Source: Nymphaea colorata (taxonomy: Eukaryota; Streptophyta; Magnoliopsida; Nymphaeales; Nymphaeaceae). Taken from it: a DNA stretch of 64,000 nt. Under the pieces are notes generated by a model. The model was not told where the DNA came from. It worked only from the letters and a program-made list of their open reading frames with translations, and made no database searches. The position numbers and the translations under genes were made by a program. Below are positions 21,656 to 32,352 of this stretch, one piece after another; positions within the stretch are counted from its first letter, which is position 1, and the number at the start of each line of letters is the position of its first letter. The stretch is taken from positions 11,783,427-11,847,426 of the forward strand of contig NC_045147.1 in assembly GCF_008831285.2 (NCBI RefSeq), given 5' to 3'.

Positions 21656-24485
21656 CCCTTTAAAAGTTGCTTGATTCATTGTTCTAGAGAATGCCTTTGC
21701 AAAAAGTTGCATAATTCTGAGCAAGGGATAAACATCTAAAGGTTGCTTCCTTAGAGGGCATTTGATTGCCCATGAACTAAAAATTGTGGATTTAAGTTCA
21801 GACCTTCTCTCTTTCAACTTTAAATGACGAAGAGTAAAATAAAGTTTCTCTAACATAAAATCTCGATGAACCAAAGACTTCAATGTAGATCTTCTATCAA
21901 GTATCATATCTACATAACATCCACAGGTTTCAAAAGATGAAGCAATCAAACGCTCCTTTAGGTTTTCGTTGAATGATACTGATGGCCGTGTTTGAATGGA
22001 GAAAGGAGTAGACGATAAGAAAACGGTCGATGTCAGACTCACCATCTAAGCGCACCCTAAAATATAAAGCTATGGTTGAGTTTATCCAATCATTTTTTTT
22101 CCTGTTTTTTTGTCATCGCAAGGCCTCAGGACTCACTTGTGGCATGTGGGCTGCACGTTAACTCCTTGAGATCGAAGATAACTCAAAGAAATAAACAAAG
22201 AAAAACTCAGAACCACTGACTTTGACCGATTCTTTTTAAAGAGTAGAGACAGAAACCATCCACCATCTTTCTTTATATAATCCCTGTTTGATTCTGACCG
22301 TTAAGGAGCGAATAATAGTTTGAAGTCTATCACGTGGTCAGATCACATTATCCGGGAAAACCACTTTTGGAAAGAGATTTGTGAGATCAATACATGGATG
22401 TTTTATGATGGGCAGTTGGGAGATTATCATCAGCACAAGCGCTGTCCCGTCCATTTGCATCAAAAATATTTGAATAAGGCAAGTTGATGGATAGAATGTA
22501 AGATCAATATGAAGAATGAAGTTGGCCGGTTTGCAAGATCTGTTCCTGTCTCTCATTTATAAACATGGTGGAGAAAATTTTGAAGACGTGAGTTAATGGT
22601 GTCTAACTCAGCCCCGACAAGCGGGGCTCATCCTTACCTGCATCCAACTCTCTGCTTTCTAGTTGTAAGTTGCAGAAAGGGTGTGTATTGTTTCGCATCT
22701 TAGATTTGAAGTGACTTGAGTTCTTAAATTCCAGGATTTTAGATCCTTGATTTATGACAAAGGATCTGAAAATTTATGTGTGAGAGATATAGGATGTGTT
22801 TGTTAAACTAAGGATCTCAAATCATCAATGACATTAGGAACAACATCTGAGTGTTCAAAATTCGGGGAGATTCGTGGAACACTTAGGTCCATGGATGTTA
22901 GGTTAGGTTAGACCTTCTCTATCTGACCTCCAACCAGAGCTTTTTTAGGAGGATGTGGATTTAAGATCCATGTTTTTCACTCACCATTGTTTGTTTGAAC
23001 AATGCCTGAGAGAATGCTTCAAATACTAACCTGAGAGCATGGATTTGAGGCAGAATGGCGACCTTAAAACACGAAAAAGCAAAAGGCTAACAAAAAACAT
23101 AGAGATAAAAAATGTTGATCTCCAACTTAAGACATTTTCAGAAGGGGCTGTTATCAGGATTACCGTTCATGAAAGATTAAGTTGTTATTAGGATATATTT
23201 ATGAAACACTTAAAAGGATGGCACAAAAGGGATCAATATGAAAGTATTTGAATACAACTACATTTTCAATTTCAGCTTCGTGGGGTGTGTGTGTGTGTGT
23301 GCATATATATATGTGCAATGAACAACATTTTTGGCAATTTAATCAAAGCATAACGAGAATAATGATCCTAGCTAGGTAACTTCGGAGGTTTTTTTCCTCC
23401 AAGGGGTCGAGTGGTAACATATGTCTTCAGCTTTGAGTTCCTTTTTCAATATTCAAACTCTCCAAGAAAATTAACCTCATTTCCACCCACTTCTCATTTG
23501 TGTATTAAAAAGAAATCTACTTTCCAGAGAAAACATATTTCTCCACTTTAAAAAGAATGCAGTTCTCATGTTGCAAGAATGCTCCTTGAAGACACTTTGT
23601 CTCATAATAATAATGGACTAAACAAACATGGGACCATATGTTCATAGGCATTTCCTTCTCACATTTCATTCTCTTTTATCATAAAACCTTATTGAAATCG
23701 ATCGAACCCTAGTAAGTGCAACAAGAGAGAGGGGTTCAGAGACACCCACATCACATGATTGAGAGAAAGACATGTGCGCCATGTGCACCCTAAGAAAAGC
23801 AAAGAAGGGAAGGATATTTTGGTAATTTATTAAAAAAGTCCTCCATAGTGTTTTTACTTTTTTTTTTTATTTGTAATTTTCTTTTTACAAAAAGTTTTCT
23901 TTTTCAATGTGAACCAAACGTATTTTAGTCACTAACCATACTAGCGTCATGAAAATTTGTGCATCAGTATGATGCATATAACGAGGCTCACACATGATTG
24001 GGCGCCAAATGACATTCCATTCCACCACCCTAACACACCCTACCTATCATCCAAGGGGCATCAATTTTGTTCATGTCATAGGCTATAGCCGTATTCAAAG
24101 GTGGCGGAGGTACACGGCAGCTGTTGCAGGATAAACTTGTTCAATTCAACATTAGTATTTGACTGTTCACCTGTGTCTAGAGTCTGCACAGTCCTTTGCT
24201 TTTCTTTGCTATGTACTTCCTAAGAATCAGCCCATGACATTGACTGTCATTTCATTATTTACGTATCGACTGCCCCCTCAATGTTTTTGATGTATCAGAT
24301 GAGCTTTGGCTTCTCCACTGGTCTTAGTGCCTGGAAAAGACCTTGCCCATCACATTGGGAATCTTAGTTCAACTTTCGTGAGCATCACTTGCAAAAGCGA
24401 AAATGAAGGCAGGAAGCGAAGACAAGAACTTTTAGGGGTTAGTGCTTTGTTAATACGAGGCCCTCGACACACTAGGGGAGAATGG
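21656..24485. other. Intergenic, no gene recognised
   Basis: A 137-codon minus-strand frame (21632-22045) lacks any family motif. A short GT/TA microsatellite occurs at 23286-23312. At 23400-23470 GGGGTCGAGTGGTAAC precedes ATTCAAACTCTCC, loosely like pol III A and B boxes of a tRNA-derived SINE, but this is too weak to call. Confidence 0.4.
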
Positions 24486-24690
24486 TGGAGGACATTTTGT
24501 GTTTTTGTGTACGTGTATTTTTATCCTTCAACAAAAAGTCACTTTTTCTCTCGTTTGGTTTCATATGGGGAACTTTTTCGCTTTGTTGGAGGACATTTTG
24601 TGTTTTGTGTAAGGGTATTTTTATCCTTCATCAATCGAAAAAAAGCAACCTTTTTTCTCCCGTTGGTTTCGTTTTTTTCTTGTTCATTTT
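24486..24690. repeat. ~101-bp tandem duplication
   Basis: TGGAGGACATTTTGTGTTTT begins at 24486 and again at 24587. Both copies continue with GTATTTTTATCCTTCA and TTTTTTCTC-like blocks and end in CGTTTGGTTTC or CGTTGGTTTCG. About 101-base period with moderate divergence. Confidence 0.75.
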
Positions 24691-25370
24691 CCTGGTTATT
24701 TGGTTTGGTTGTGTTTGTTTCATCATGGATTTAGATCACTAGTGATATAAGATTTAGGATTTTAGATACATGGATTTAATGTCAGACTTTCCCACCATAT
24801 GACCTTAGTTTTTAACATGTAGCATGAATCTAAATTCTCTCAAAGAACACCTTTTCATGCACGCAACCTAATGCCTACTTCAATCCACAGTATACAAATC
24901 TCTCAAGGATTTATATTTCGCATCGCCTTAAGCGAGTGCCTTGACATATTATATTGTCATCCCATGAACTTGGGGTTTGTGTTTCAAGAAAACGAAAGCA
25001 CTTGCTTTACGAAGACATTGAAACCATTACTTTTCGAGCAGGAAAACTGGGTCACTCATCACTGGTTTATGCTCACCTGGCCAAGAAGAGTAGAAAATTT
25101 GGAGATAAAAGGCATTTTAAAGTTCAAGAACCATGAGAATCTAATACATTGGTCACGAATTTAATGCTTTAGAAAATTTAGCAATACTCGTTTTTCTCTC
25201 AACTTTTCTTTACTTGTTCTTTTCTTTTGTTTTCGCATTTGGCTCACCTTAAGGAGTAGTCTCTGCAATGAGATGAAGGTTACTACTGTTCAACAATGCC
25301 AGTTCTACTGAACAACCACTTGTTTCCCTGCTTTGTTATTAGGTTACAAACTCAAATGAAGTGATTGCTT

Positions 25371-25372
<2 letters not shown>
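24691..25372. other. Intergenic, nothing recognised
   Basis: No supported gene; short frames at 24871-25164 have no motif. Confidence 0.5.

Positions 25373-25412
<40 letters not shown>
25373..25412. repeat. (CT)n microsatellite
   Basis: Near-perfect CT repeats with one CTT interruption. Confidence 0.9.
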
Positions 25413-25413
<1 letters not shown>

Positions 25414-25989
25414 GTCTGTTTTATGTTTCTTTTGGATTTTGGTTTGCTTGGGGTTCCTTGTACACCCTACCCTCTTCGAGTTGTAGCTCCCCTCCAACTT
25501 CCTCTTGAAAGTGGAGATTTTGGCAATGTTGAGTACCTTTCTTTCTCTCTCTCTCCAACTGATGGGTAGTGCAATCAGTCTAGTGTTTGTAGTCACGTCT
25601 TCAGTTCGATTCCTAGAAAGCACGGTCTTTTGACCGACAAAGTGTTCAATTATATTTGTCCCGCTAGAAAGGAAAAACAGAAAAAAAAGTTGAGCTGAGT
25701 TCAAACTTTATTCCTCAAATGGTGAGAGAAGTAAGTACGCACGTAACTAAGAGTGGACTCCACAAACTGTAGTTTTACTTTTACAACAGTGAAAACTCAA
25801 CTCTTACCATGATTGCCTCCCTCCATGAAGCAGTGAAATTCATTAAAGATTGCCATCATCTTCTTCTCTTCCCCTTATTTCTCCATTGCAGACTTCAGCA
25901 AAGCAGGTATTTGTCAAGGACACGCCTGCTGATCCCTTCTCCTCAACCCTCGGCCTGCCCTCAAATCCGTAAAATGTTAAAAACATACT
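25413..25989. other. Intergenic, possible SINE relic
   Basis: 25576-25616 holds CAGTCTAGTGTT followed about 30 bases later by AGTTCGATTCC, an A-box/B-box-like pair seen in tRNA-derived SINEs. No defined ends, so it is reported only as a possibility. Confidence 0.2.
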
Positions 25990-26260
25990 CATGTACATGT
26001 ACAGTAAGAATGTCAATGAATTGGATTCAGATGGGATATCCAATTAAACTGCCTCAAATTGGATCTTGGTAGTGGATTCAAAAATGAGATTCAGATATGA
26101 TATAACACTTTTTGAATTCGTATTTGAATCCAAATATATCAACATCTCATAAATGGGATATGGTAACCGACACATCTTCTCCGGATCGAATCCGCTAACA
26201 CCCCCATTATTTAGATTCTGATCTGACTTTTGGTAATTGACCCACAAAACGTCAGTTCGG
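25990..26260. repeat. Degenerate dispersed repeat (GGATTCAGAT-rich)
   Basis: Another block of the family seen at 15840. Contains GAATTGGATTCAGATGGG, TTTGAATCCAAATATATC and CAACATCTCATAAAT, the last also found near 47518. Confidence 0.45.
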
Positions 26261-26316
26261 TTCAGCTCTGGCCAGAAGCACAGCCACATACGGGAACACT
26301 ACCCACTACAGAAAAA

Positions 26317-26482
26317 TTTTCTAGCTCCACCAGTGGCTCTAGCCCCACCAAAAGTGCCCTCTAACAACAGTGGCGGAGCCACATATAGGCTGGTGTGGGT
26401 TTTCTAGGTCCATCACTGGCTCTAGCCCCACCAAAAGTGCCCTCTAACAACAGTGGCGGAGCCACATATAGGCTGGTGTGGG
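26317..26482. repeat. 83-bp tandem duplication spanning a MITE end
   Basis: Two copies, 26317-26399 and 26400-26482. Each has TTTTCTAG, GGCTCTAGCCCCACCAAAAG, CCTCTAACAA and the first 32 bases of the hAT MITE. The copies are almost identical apart from a few changes near the start. Only the second continues into the full MITE. Confidence 0.85.
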
Positions 26483-26630
26483 CAGTTGCCTACACCAGCT
26501 TCTTAATTTTCTTTCATTTTTACATTAAGATAATTTAATATTTACTTTTGTTATACATGTAAGTGCCTCTTTAAGTAAGCAAGTCTGTGAATCACTGCTT
26601 CTCCAAAAAAAAATTTTAGCTCGGCCACTG
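26451..26630. mobile_element. 180-bp hAT-type MITE
   Basis: Terminal inverted repeats CAGTGGCGGAGC and (inward from the right) CAGTGGCCGAGC. Flanking 8-bp target duplications are TCTAACAA on the left and TCTAACGA on the right (one change). The interior starts with GTGTGGGCAGTTGCCTAC. Eight-base duplications and CAGTGG ends point to hAT. No coding capacity. Confidence 0.75.
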
Positions 26631-26907
26631 TCTAACGATGAGCTGATGATCTGTTCCTCTATCCTTAGTGATGAGTTGGACAAAGTTGCGTATATCTTCA
26701 AGCCTTTACTCCGCTTTTTAGAGTACAGTTGGGAAGGGCAACTTTTGAGCACATGCTGGCAATCAATTCGCACGTCTTTTTCTTTCTATGTATTGACAAT
26801 GGCATGTAAGCTGGAAGGCACAGACTTGCCCTTTTCTGGATATCTGTCGGTTCCCAACCACAGCACTTAAAAACTTTAGGTCCCTTTGTAATGCTTGTCA
26901 GAGATAC

Positions 26908-27295
26908 CAGTTGATGAAGGAAAGAATTTTCATCCAAACGCTATGAGGTCGCGTATTAGCCAACCATATATATCTAGGTTTACGATGCATTGCTGCCAGA
27001 AATCAAGATATTGTCAATCGATTCAGGCGCAGCCAATATATATTCGAACTCCCTTCACTTGCCTAAGTGCATCTTGGATCTGTCGATTATGTTATGGTCG
27101 GAGTCCTACTTATGTTGAACTTGCTGGTCAATTCATTGGAGAACCAGGGACTTTAAGTACTTTTCATACCAGTGAAGTATTCACGGGTGGGTGGTACTGC
27201 AGAAGAACTTGTACGAGCTCATTCTATTGGAACAATCAAATTCAATGAGGATTTGGCTCATCCTATAGAAGATAGTTGTGGATATCTACGTTCAA
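26908..27295 (+). pseudogene. rpoC2: Decayed plastid rpoC2 fragment (nuclear plastid insertion)
   Basis: Three plus-strand frames together follow the plastid RNA polymerase beta'' subunit. ERIFIQTL, a stop, then [13 protein letters not shown] and RNQDI come first. After a frameshift come [26 protein letters not shown] and IGEPGT. After another shift come [10 protein letters not shown] and [12 protein letters not shown]. These blocks occur in this order in plastid rpoC2, which encodes part of the plastid-encoded polymerase. Stops, frameshifts and internal deletions (the stretch between GRSPT and IGEPGT is shortened) show it is non-functional and old. It is short and isolated, with no other plastid gene recognised around it. 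A transferred plastid segment is the simplest reading. Confidence 0.7.
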
Positions 27296-27514
27296 ATCAG
27301 CAGACTGTCTCATGTATTGAATCGAGCAGTGTGTTTGATCGCACCGGATGCAGGAAAAGAGTTTGAGCTCCGGAGAGTGCTTTCCAAGAATGCCTCAGAT
27401 TTATGTAAACCAAGAATTCGTGGTGGACTTGATTTTGGTGAAAGGATCATGTTCATTAAGCAAGATATGAATGTTGGCGTCTCTTTATTGGAGAACATAT
27501 TTAAGGACCGATAA
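27296..27514 (+). other. Open stretch beyond the rpoC2 fragment, origin not recognised
   Basis: A frame open from 27278 to a stop at 27514, with a balanced composition (KEFELRRVLSKNASDLCKPR, then DFGERIMFIKQDMNVGVSLL) unlike the stop-ridden surroundings. Its first residues (DIYVQIS) may still be rpoC2 (plastid DLYVTIES). I cannot place the rest; it may be a diverged part of the same insertion or an unrelated gene relic. It is probably not an intact gene, since no start or upstream exon is evident. Confidence 0.3.
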
Positions 27515-27659
27515 GTTACGGTGGAAAACGACCGGCATAGTCATGAATGTATATAACGTGAAGCAATTTCTTATGCGAGAGAAAGAGATTGTTGCCTTGT
27601 TGGTACTTAAAATAAATCTGGTCCGCCGGATTTATAAGGAACGCATATCCAATTATTCA

Positions 27660-27970
27660 TGAGATTAGAGTCCGCTACAACCTTTACTGAGACCGACAAC
27701 TCGTATTTGGATCTGGATTTTCAGTTAGAATTGGACCGGATGCAAATCCAATAACTTCAAACCCGACGTTTGATTTATGTGTACTAACTGGTTTGCATCT
27801 TCATGGGATCCCAGCTGGATATTAGGTTCGGGTCCACTATTTGGTTTTGATTATCTGCGTCCATTAGGAAATGGATCCAAATTTTTTTAGCAGATCCAGC
27901 TAAACGAATTTGAATTTGAGTCGATCCATATCCAACTCACCATATTGTTAACTAATTTTGGATCTGACCC
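27660..27970. repeat. Degenerate dispersed repeat (GGATCCAAAT-rich)
   Basis: Further block of the family at 15840: GTATTTGGATCTGGATTT, GGATGCAAATCCAAT, GAATTTGAATTTGAGTCG and CATATCCAACTC occur close together. Confidence 0.4.
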
Positions 27971-28030
27971 GATTGCACCTCATACTCGCGAAAGAAGTCG
28001 CAATCCAACCTCCAAGGTTTTCCGGCAGAG

Positions 28031-28165
28031 GCATAGGGAGGCGTGGGCACTTGCCCACATAAAATGACAAAAATAATACTTATTTTCATATGGGTACGTC
28101 AAGATTGTATTTTATATTTATATATTTCTGTTCTCTAAAAATCTAAAATTTCTGACTCTGCCCCT
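28031..28165. mobile_element. Probable small hAT-like MITE related to 26451-26630
   Basis: Starts with GGCAGAGGCATAGGGAGG and ends with the inverted ACTCTGCCCC. The internal GCGTGGGCACTTGCCCAC corresponds to GTGTGGGCAGTTGCCTAC in the element at 26451. Target duplication not resolved. Confidence 0.45.
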
Positions 28166-30668
28166 TCTCTTTCTCTCCGGTAAGGACTTAAGTCGGTGCC
28201 GGCAGTCTTGGCCGGGCCGACAATGTCGGTGCTGGATCTTGAACCAGATCTATAAAAACAGAGAGCCTCCCATCCTCTTCTTCAAAACTTTAAAGATTTA
28301 GTGCTGATGAGTTCAAATTCTATGATCATTTCAAGCTGGTCCAGTCTGCCACATTAATGGCTGACAGGCCTTTATGAGAATTCATACATAAATGAAAATG
28401 GACATTTTCCTTTCTTTTCGATAAGCATGCTGGAGTTGGTCGGACCTCTACGTGTAAAACCGAATCGAAAAGAATTTTCCATGGAGAATAAAGAACATGA
28501 GAATATTAAATATGAGGTTATTATTATATCTTCATGATTCGGAAATATAATGTTCTAGTCTTGGCAAACTTCCGCTTTCATATCAAGTGAATAAGTAAGC
28601 ATAGTAACACAACAGTCTGTTACTATTCTTATTGTTAAACAAACCCTAAAAGCATCACAAAGTTTCTAAGATTCTAAAAAAAACTAGTGTTCATTTAATT
28701 AGCAGGGGCGTTACGCCGATTTGGAAAGCAAACCTTGTTCAGGTTCAACTCATGTGCTTAATATGTATGTTTGTTTCGTTTGCTTTTCAAAGTTTACGTC
28801 TAAATTTTCACTTTAATTTGAAATATTTATGATAGACATCTTGTAAATAAACATATAAACTTATTCACGATTATAGTCTAACTCGCATGTGGTCTCTTGA
28901 TGACGAAGAAGAAAAAGTCCCATACTCGTGTAAGTGCAATTATGTTATCTAAGAATAAGCGGCGCAGTTAGTGCATGAAGCGTAAAATGATCATTTGGCA
29001 ATTGGAACACCAGGGAGTGTTATATGAATTCGAGAAAATTTAACTAAGTGTCCATGAATCCACCCTAATCTTTAGGACATACTCACAAATATATAAATAA
29101 TAAAAATTATTCAAAAAATATCAATATAAACCTTAATCGACATGTTGACTTTTCTTTATTAATGTCGAACACGAAATGAGTTTGCAAGTTGGACTTTTGA
29201 GGCTTCGACTTTACATCTCTGGACGAGTTGTACTCGCCTTCAAACATGCCCATGGGAAACACATTCTTTTCCTGAAAATGAATCTCTTTAACGATCTGGG
29301 ATGAACCTTTGTTTGGGATATGGATGAAAATCCCTACCCCACTGATCCCCAAGATTAAAATTCTAAGATCATAATCACACAGAATTTTTAATCCTGCTAC
29401 TGTCAAACACCACCTTAGGATCACCACCGGGAAGCATGTGGTCATTTTCAATCTTTCTTGGCATCAATATAGAGAGAAATGCTAAAACATAAAGAAACTT
29501 TTGAGAATCCATTTCTGAACAAGTCAGGCCAGATATTTGTCTCAGCTTTCTTGCAGCTTTGAACCCTAATTTAAGTCTGGGCCTGACTGATATCGAGATC
29601 TTTTTCTCATTTAAATGTTGTTAAATGGATCCAAACTCGGGCCCATAAGCTGATGGTTGAGACGAGAAACAGTAAACAATGCGTCCTGTTTTGTTTGAGG
29701 CTCACTACTGACCGGACATTTAATGCCGGAGTTCGGGTCCGATAGGACTAAGCGTGTCGGGAATCGAATACTCTACAAGAAAAATCGGCAAGATCCGCAC
29801 CGACTACCCCACTTTGCACTCCTCAACACAACTCAACGGTCGAATAAGATGCCAACGCCTCATTTTACACCAGTTTAAAGAACCATGTTCCGTTTATAGG
29901 CCTGCTTTTTCTCCAAAATCACAAAAAGGAGCCTACCATTTTCTGATTTTTGGATACAGTCCCCTAACATGGGGGGAGCCGTGCTTTCATTTCAGGGGCA
30001 TTTTCTTAATTTCATAATGAATGAGTTTCGGGTCGTCCTACTTTTATTAGGGAAAGTCTTTTATTTAATAACTAATAAATACATTTTAGTCATTTTCCAC
30101 AACACATAAGTCTCTTGTACGTAGGCATAAAACATAACATATTTTGGTGAATTGAAGAGTATTCCCACTACATGAGTGAAAGCCGAAATCTTCTTCTTTC
30201 CTTTCATCTTTGAAACTTTGATTGATGTTTTGTTATGTTTCAATTTATATATAGATAAAAAATTGATGTTTTCGGATTGAAGCAAAATAAAAAAGAAAAG
30301 GTTTATGTTTAGAATTATGGCACAAAGAGTTTGATAAGTCAATGAAAAATTTCAAAATAACAACAAAATGCCGGACTTTATTTTTTCATATTTGTTTCAC
30401 AACAGATTTCAAATATGTGGTGAGCTGAGATCTCTAAGATCTCAAATCCATGGATTTGAAATTATACCTCTCCTTCTCAATCCAATGTTGAATTAATTTA
30501 AAATCCATATCCATGGTACCGAGATACTAACTGGCAAATTATTTTCACACATCCGTTGAAAATTAGAATCACATGAACTATAAGCAAAAGTACGTCAGTA
30601 CCATATAGTTTTTATTGAAAAATATATATTTTATTGAAAAAAATAATAACTTATTAATAAAAAAATGA
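28166..30668. other. Intergenic, no gene recognised
   Basis: AT-rich relic DNA. About 28990-29090 carries Tourist-MITE-like words (ATCATTTGGCAATTGGAACA, GAATCCACCCTAATCTTTAG). Frames at 29107-29451 and 29754-30017 have no recognisable motif. Confidence 0.4.
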
Positions 30669-30670
30669 TA

Positions 30671-30678
30671 TATAAAAA
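30671..30678 (+). promoter_or_regulatory. Candidate TATA box of the FLA gene
   Basis: TATAAAAA lies about 420 bases before the FLA start, just before the base composition turns from AT-rich to C-rich. This would give a leader of about 390 bases. The AT-rich setting means it could be chance. Confidence 0.3.
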
Positions 30679-31092
30679 TAACTGCTGGGAACACCTAGTT
30701 GCAGGGCCCAGGGAACAGGTCAAACAGGAAAATCCAACCGAGTTTCTCAACCGAATCTTCCACCGTCCAAACGCCTACGATCTCGTTGCCTGCAGTAAAT
30801 ATCGACCCTTCGATTCCCCTTCCACTTATCTCTAGTCTTCCCCCAACTTTTCTTTTCTCCTTTTTAACCTTTCGCCTTCTTCTCCACTCCTTACTTTTTG
30901 CCCCACCACCTGACCGTACTCTTTTAACTCAACCATGGTTCCCCTTTTCCAACCACGGTTTAACCATGTTAAACCCTACTCCCATTTATCACCTCCATCT
31001 CCCTTCGGCTTCCCACTGCCATCGACCTCACAGTGGCAGTAGTAACAGAGAGAGAAGGGGGGAAAGGGAGAAGCAGAGGGAGGGGAACAGAA

Positions 31093-32352
31093 ATGGCGTG
31101 TCGTTTGTCTCTGATGATAGTCCTCGTGGCGGCGGCGGTGGCGGCCGTCGCCGGCCACAACATTACCGAGATGCTGGCGTCGTCGCCGGAGTACAGCCTC
31201 TACAACGACGCCCTGACGCGGACGAAGTTGGCCGACGAGATCAACAGCCGGACGACCATCACCGTCCTGGTGCTTCCCAACGCCGTCATGTCCTCCCTCC
31301 TCGCCAAGAACCCCCTCCCCGTTGTCAAGAACGTGCTGAGCCTCCTGGTTCTGCTCGACTACTACGACGAGAAGAAGCTCCATGACATCTCCAAAGGGAC
31401 CACCTTGAGCACCACCGTCTACCAGACCACCGGTCAGCCGGAGGGCAACCTCGGCTTCGTCAACATTACCGACCTCCGCGGAGGCAAGGTCGGTTTCGGC
31501 TCCGCCGCGCCAGGCTCTCCCTTGGACTCCACCTTCACCAAGAGCGTCAAGCAGATACCGTATAACATCTCCGTGCTGGAGGTGAGCGCTCCCATTATTG
31601 CTCCCGGAGTTCTCTCTGCTCCGGCGCCGAGTGCCGCCGACCTCAACATCACCACCCTGTTGGTGAAGGCCGGCTGCAAGATGTTCGCTGACATGCTTGC
31701 CAGCACTGGCGTTCTGAAGACGTACCAGAGTGCGGCCGCTAAGGGGCTTACCCTGTTCGCCCCGTCCGACGACGCCTTCAAGGGCGCCGGCGTCCCCGAC
31801 TTCAGCAAGCTCACTAGCGCCGAACTCGTGTCGTTGCTTGAGTACCACGCTGTGGCTGAGTACAAGCCCATCGGCTCCCTGAAGACCACGTCCGGTAACA
31901 TCACCACTCTCGCCACTAGCGGCGCTGGCAAGTACGGCCTCACTGTATCTTCCGCAGGGGACGCTGTTACCCTCTCCACCGGCGTCGACAGCTCCCGGAT
32001 ATCCGGCACCGTTGTCGACGACACTCCACTTGTCATATTCACCGTCGACAAGATACTTCTTCCCGTAGAGCTCTTCGCCGCCACGCCGGCCCCTGCCCCT
32101 TCTCCTTCTTCGGCCCCCTCACCCAGCCCTGCTTCTGCTTCCGCCCCGGCACCGGAATCTGCGAGCGCCCCCGCCTCGGTGGCGTCGCCCCCTGCTCCTC
32201 CTGCTGGGCCTGCGGAGGCGCCGGCGGCCTCGTCCCCGGAGATCTCGTCGAACGGCACGTCGGCGAACGCTTCATCGTCCCCGTTGGCGCACGCCGTGCC
32301 GCGTCTCGTGCTTGCCGGGTCCATCCTCTCCGCATTGGCGTCTCTGCTTTAG
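31093..32352 (+). CDS. FLA: Fasciclin-like arabinogalactan protein, two FAS1 domains, GPI-anchored
   Basis: A single exon of 419 residues. The second in-frame ATG (31093) is chosen because it starts a clean signal peptide (residues 1-21, [20 protein letters not shown]) running directly into HNITEML, as in FLA8/FLA10-type proteins. The upstream ATG at 31033 would add a charged leader. FAS1 domain 1 (about 22-180) has [42 protein letters not shown] and [13 protein letters not shown]1 domain 2 (about 190-330) has [24 protein letters not shown] and [15 protein letters not shown] Pro/Ala/Ser-rich AGP region follows (about 332-390), with AP/SP repeats for hydroxyproline glycosylation. A hydrophobic C-terminus ([18 protein letters not shown]) fits GPI-anchor addition. 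Several NIT/NIS/NGT sequons are present. Known role: cell-surface/cell-wall adhesion and wall organisation. GC-rich throughout, in contrast with its flanks. Symbol is family-level only. Confidence 0.95.
   Translation: MACRLSLMIVLVAAAVAAVAGHNITEMLASSPEYSLYNDALTRTKLADEINSRTTITVLVLPNAVMSSLLAKNPLPVVKNVLSLLVLLDYYDEKKLHDISKGTTLSTTVYQTTGQPEGNLGFVNITDLRGGKVGFGSAAPGSPLDSTFTKSVKQIPYNISVLEVSAPIIAPGVLSAPAPSAADLNITTLLVKAGCKMFADMLASTGVLKTYQSAAAKGLTLFAPSDDAFKGAGVPDFSKLTSAELVSLLEYHAVAEYKPIGSLKTTSGNITTLATSGAGKYGLTVSSAGDAVTLSTGVDSSRISGTVVDDTPLVIFTVDKILLPVELFAATPAPAPSPSSAPSPSPASASAPAPESASAPASVASPPAPPAGPAEAPAASSPEISSNGTSANASSSPLAHAVPRLVLAGSILSALASLL

Noticed and set aside
24306..24742. 142- and 86-codon frames
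   Set aside because: The Phe-rich ends come from a T-rich tandem duplication; no recognisable domain.
31033..31092. Upstream in-frame ATG of the FLA gene
   Set aside because: It would place 20 charged residues before the signal peptide, which begins cleanly at 31093.
30976..32335. Long open frames on the minus strand across the FLA gene (290, 296 and 98 codons)
   Set aside because: They lie antisense to a clear FAS1 protein and arise from its GC-rich codons; they carry no family motif.
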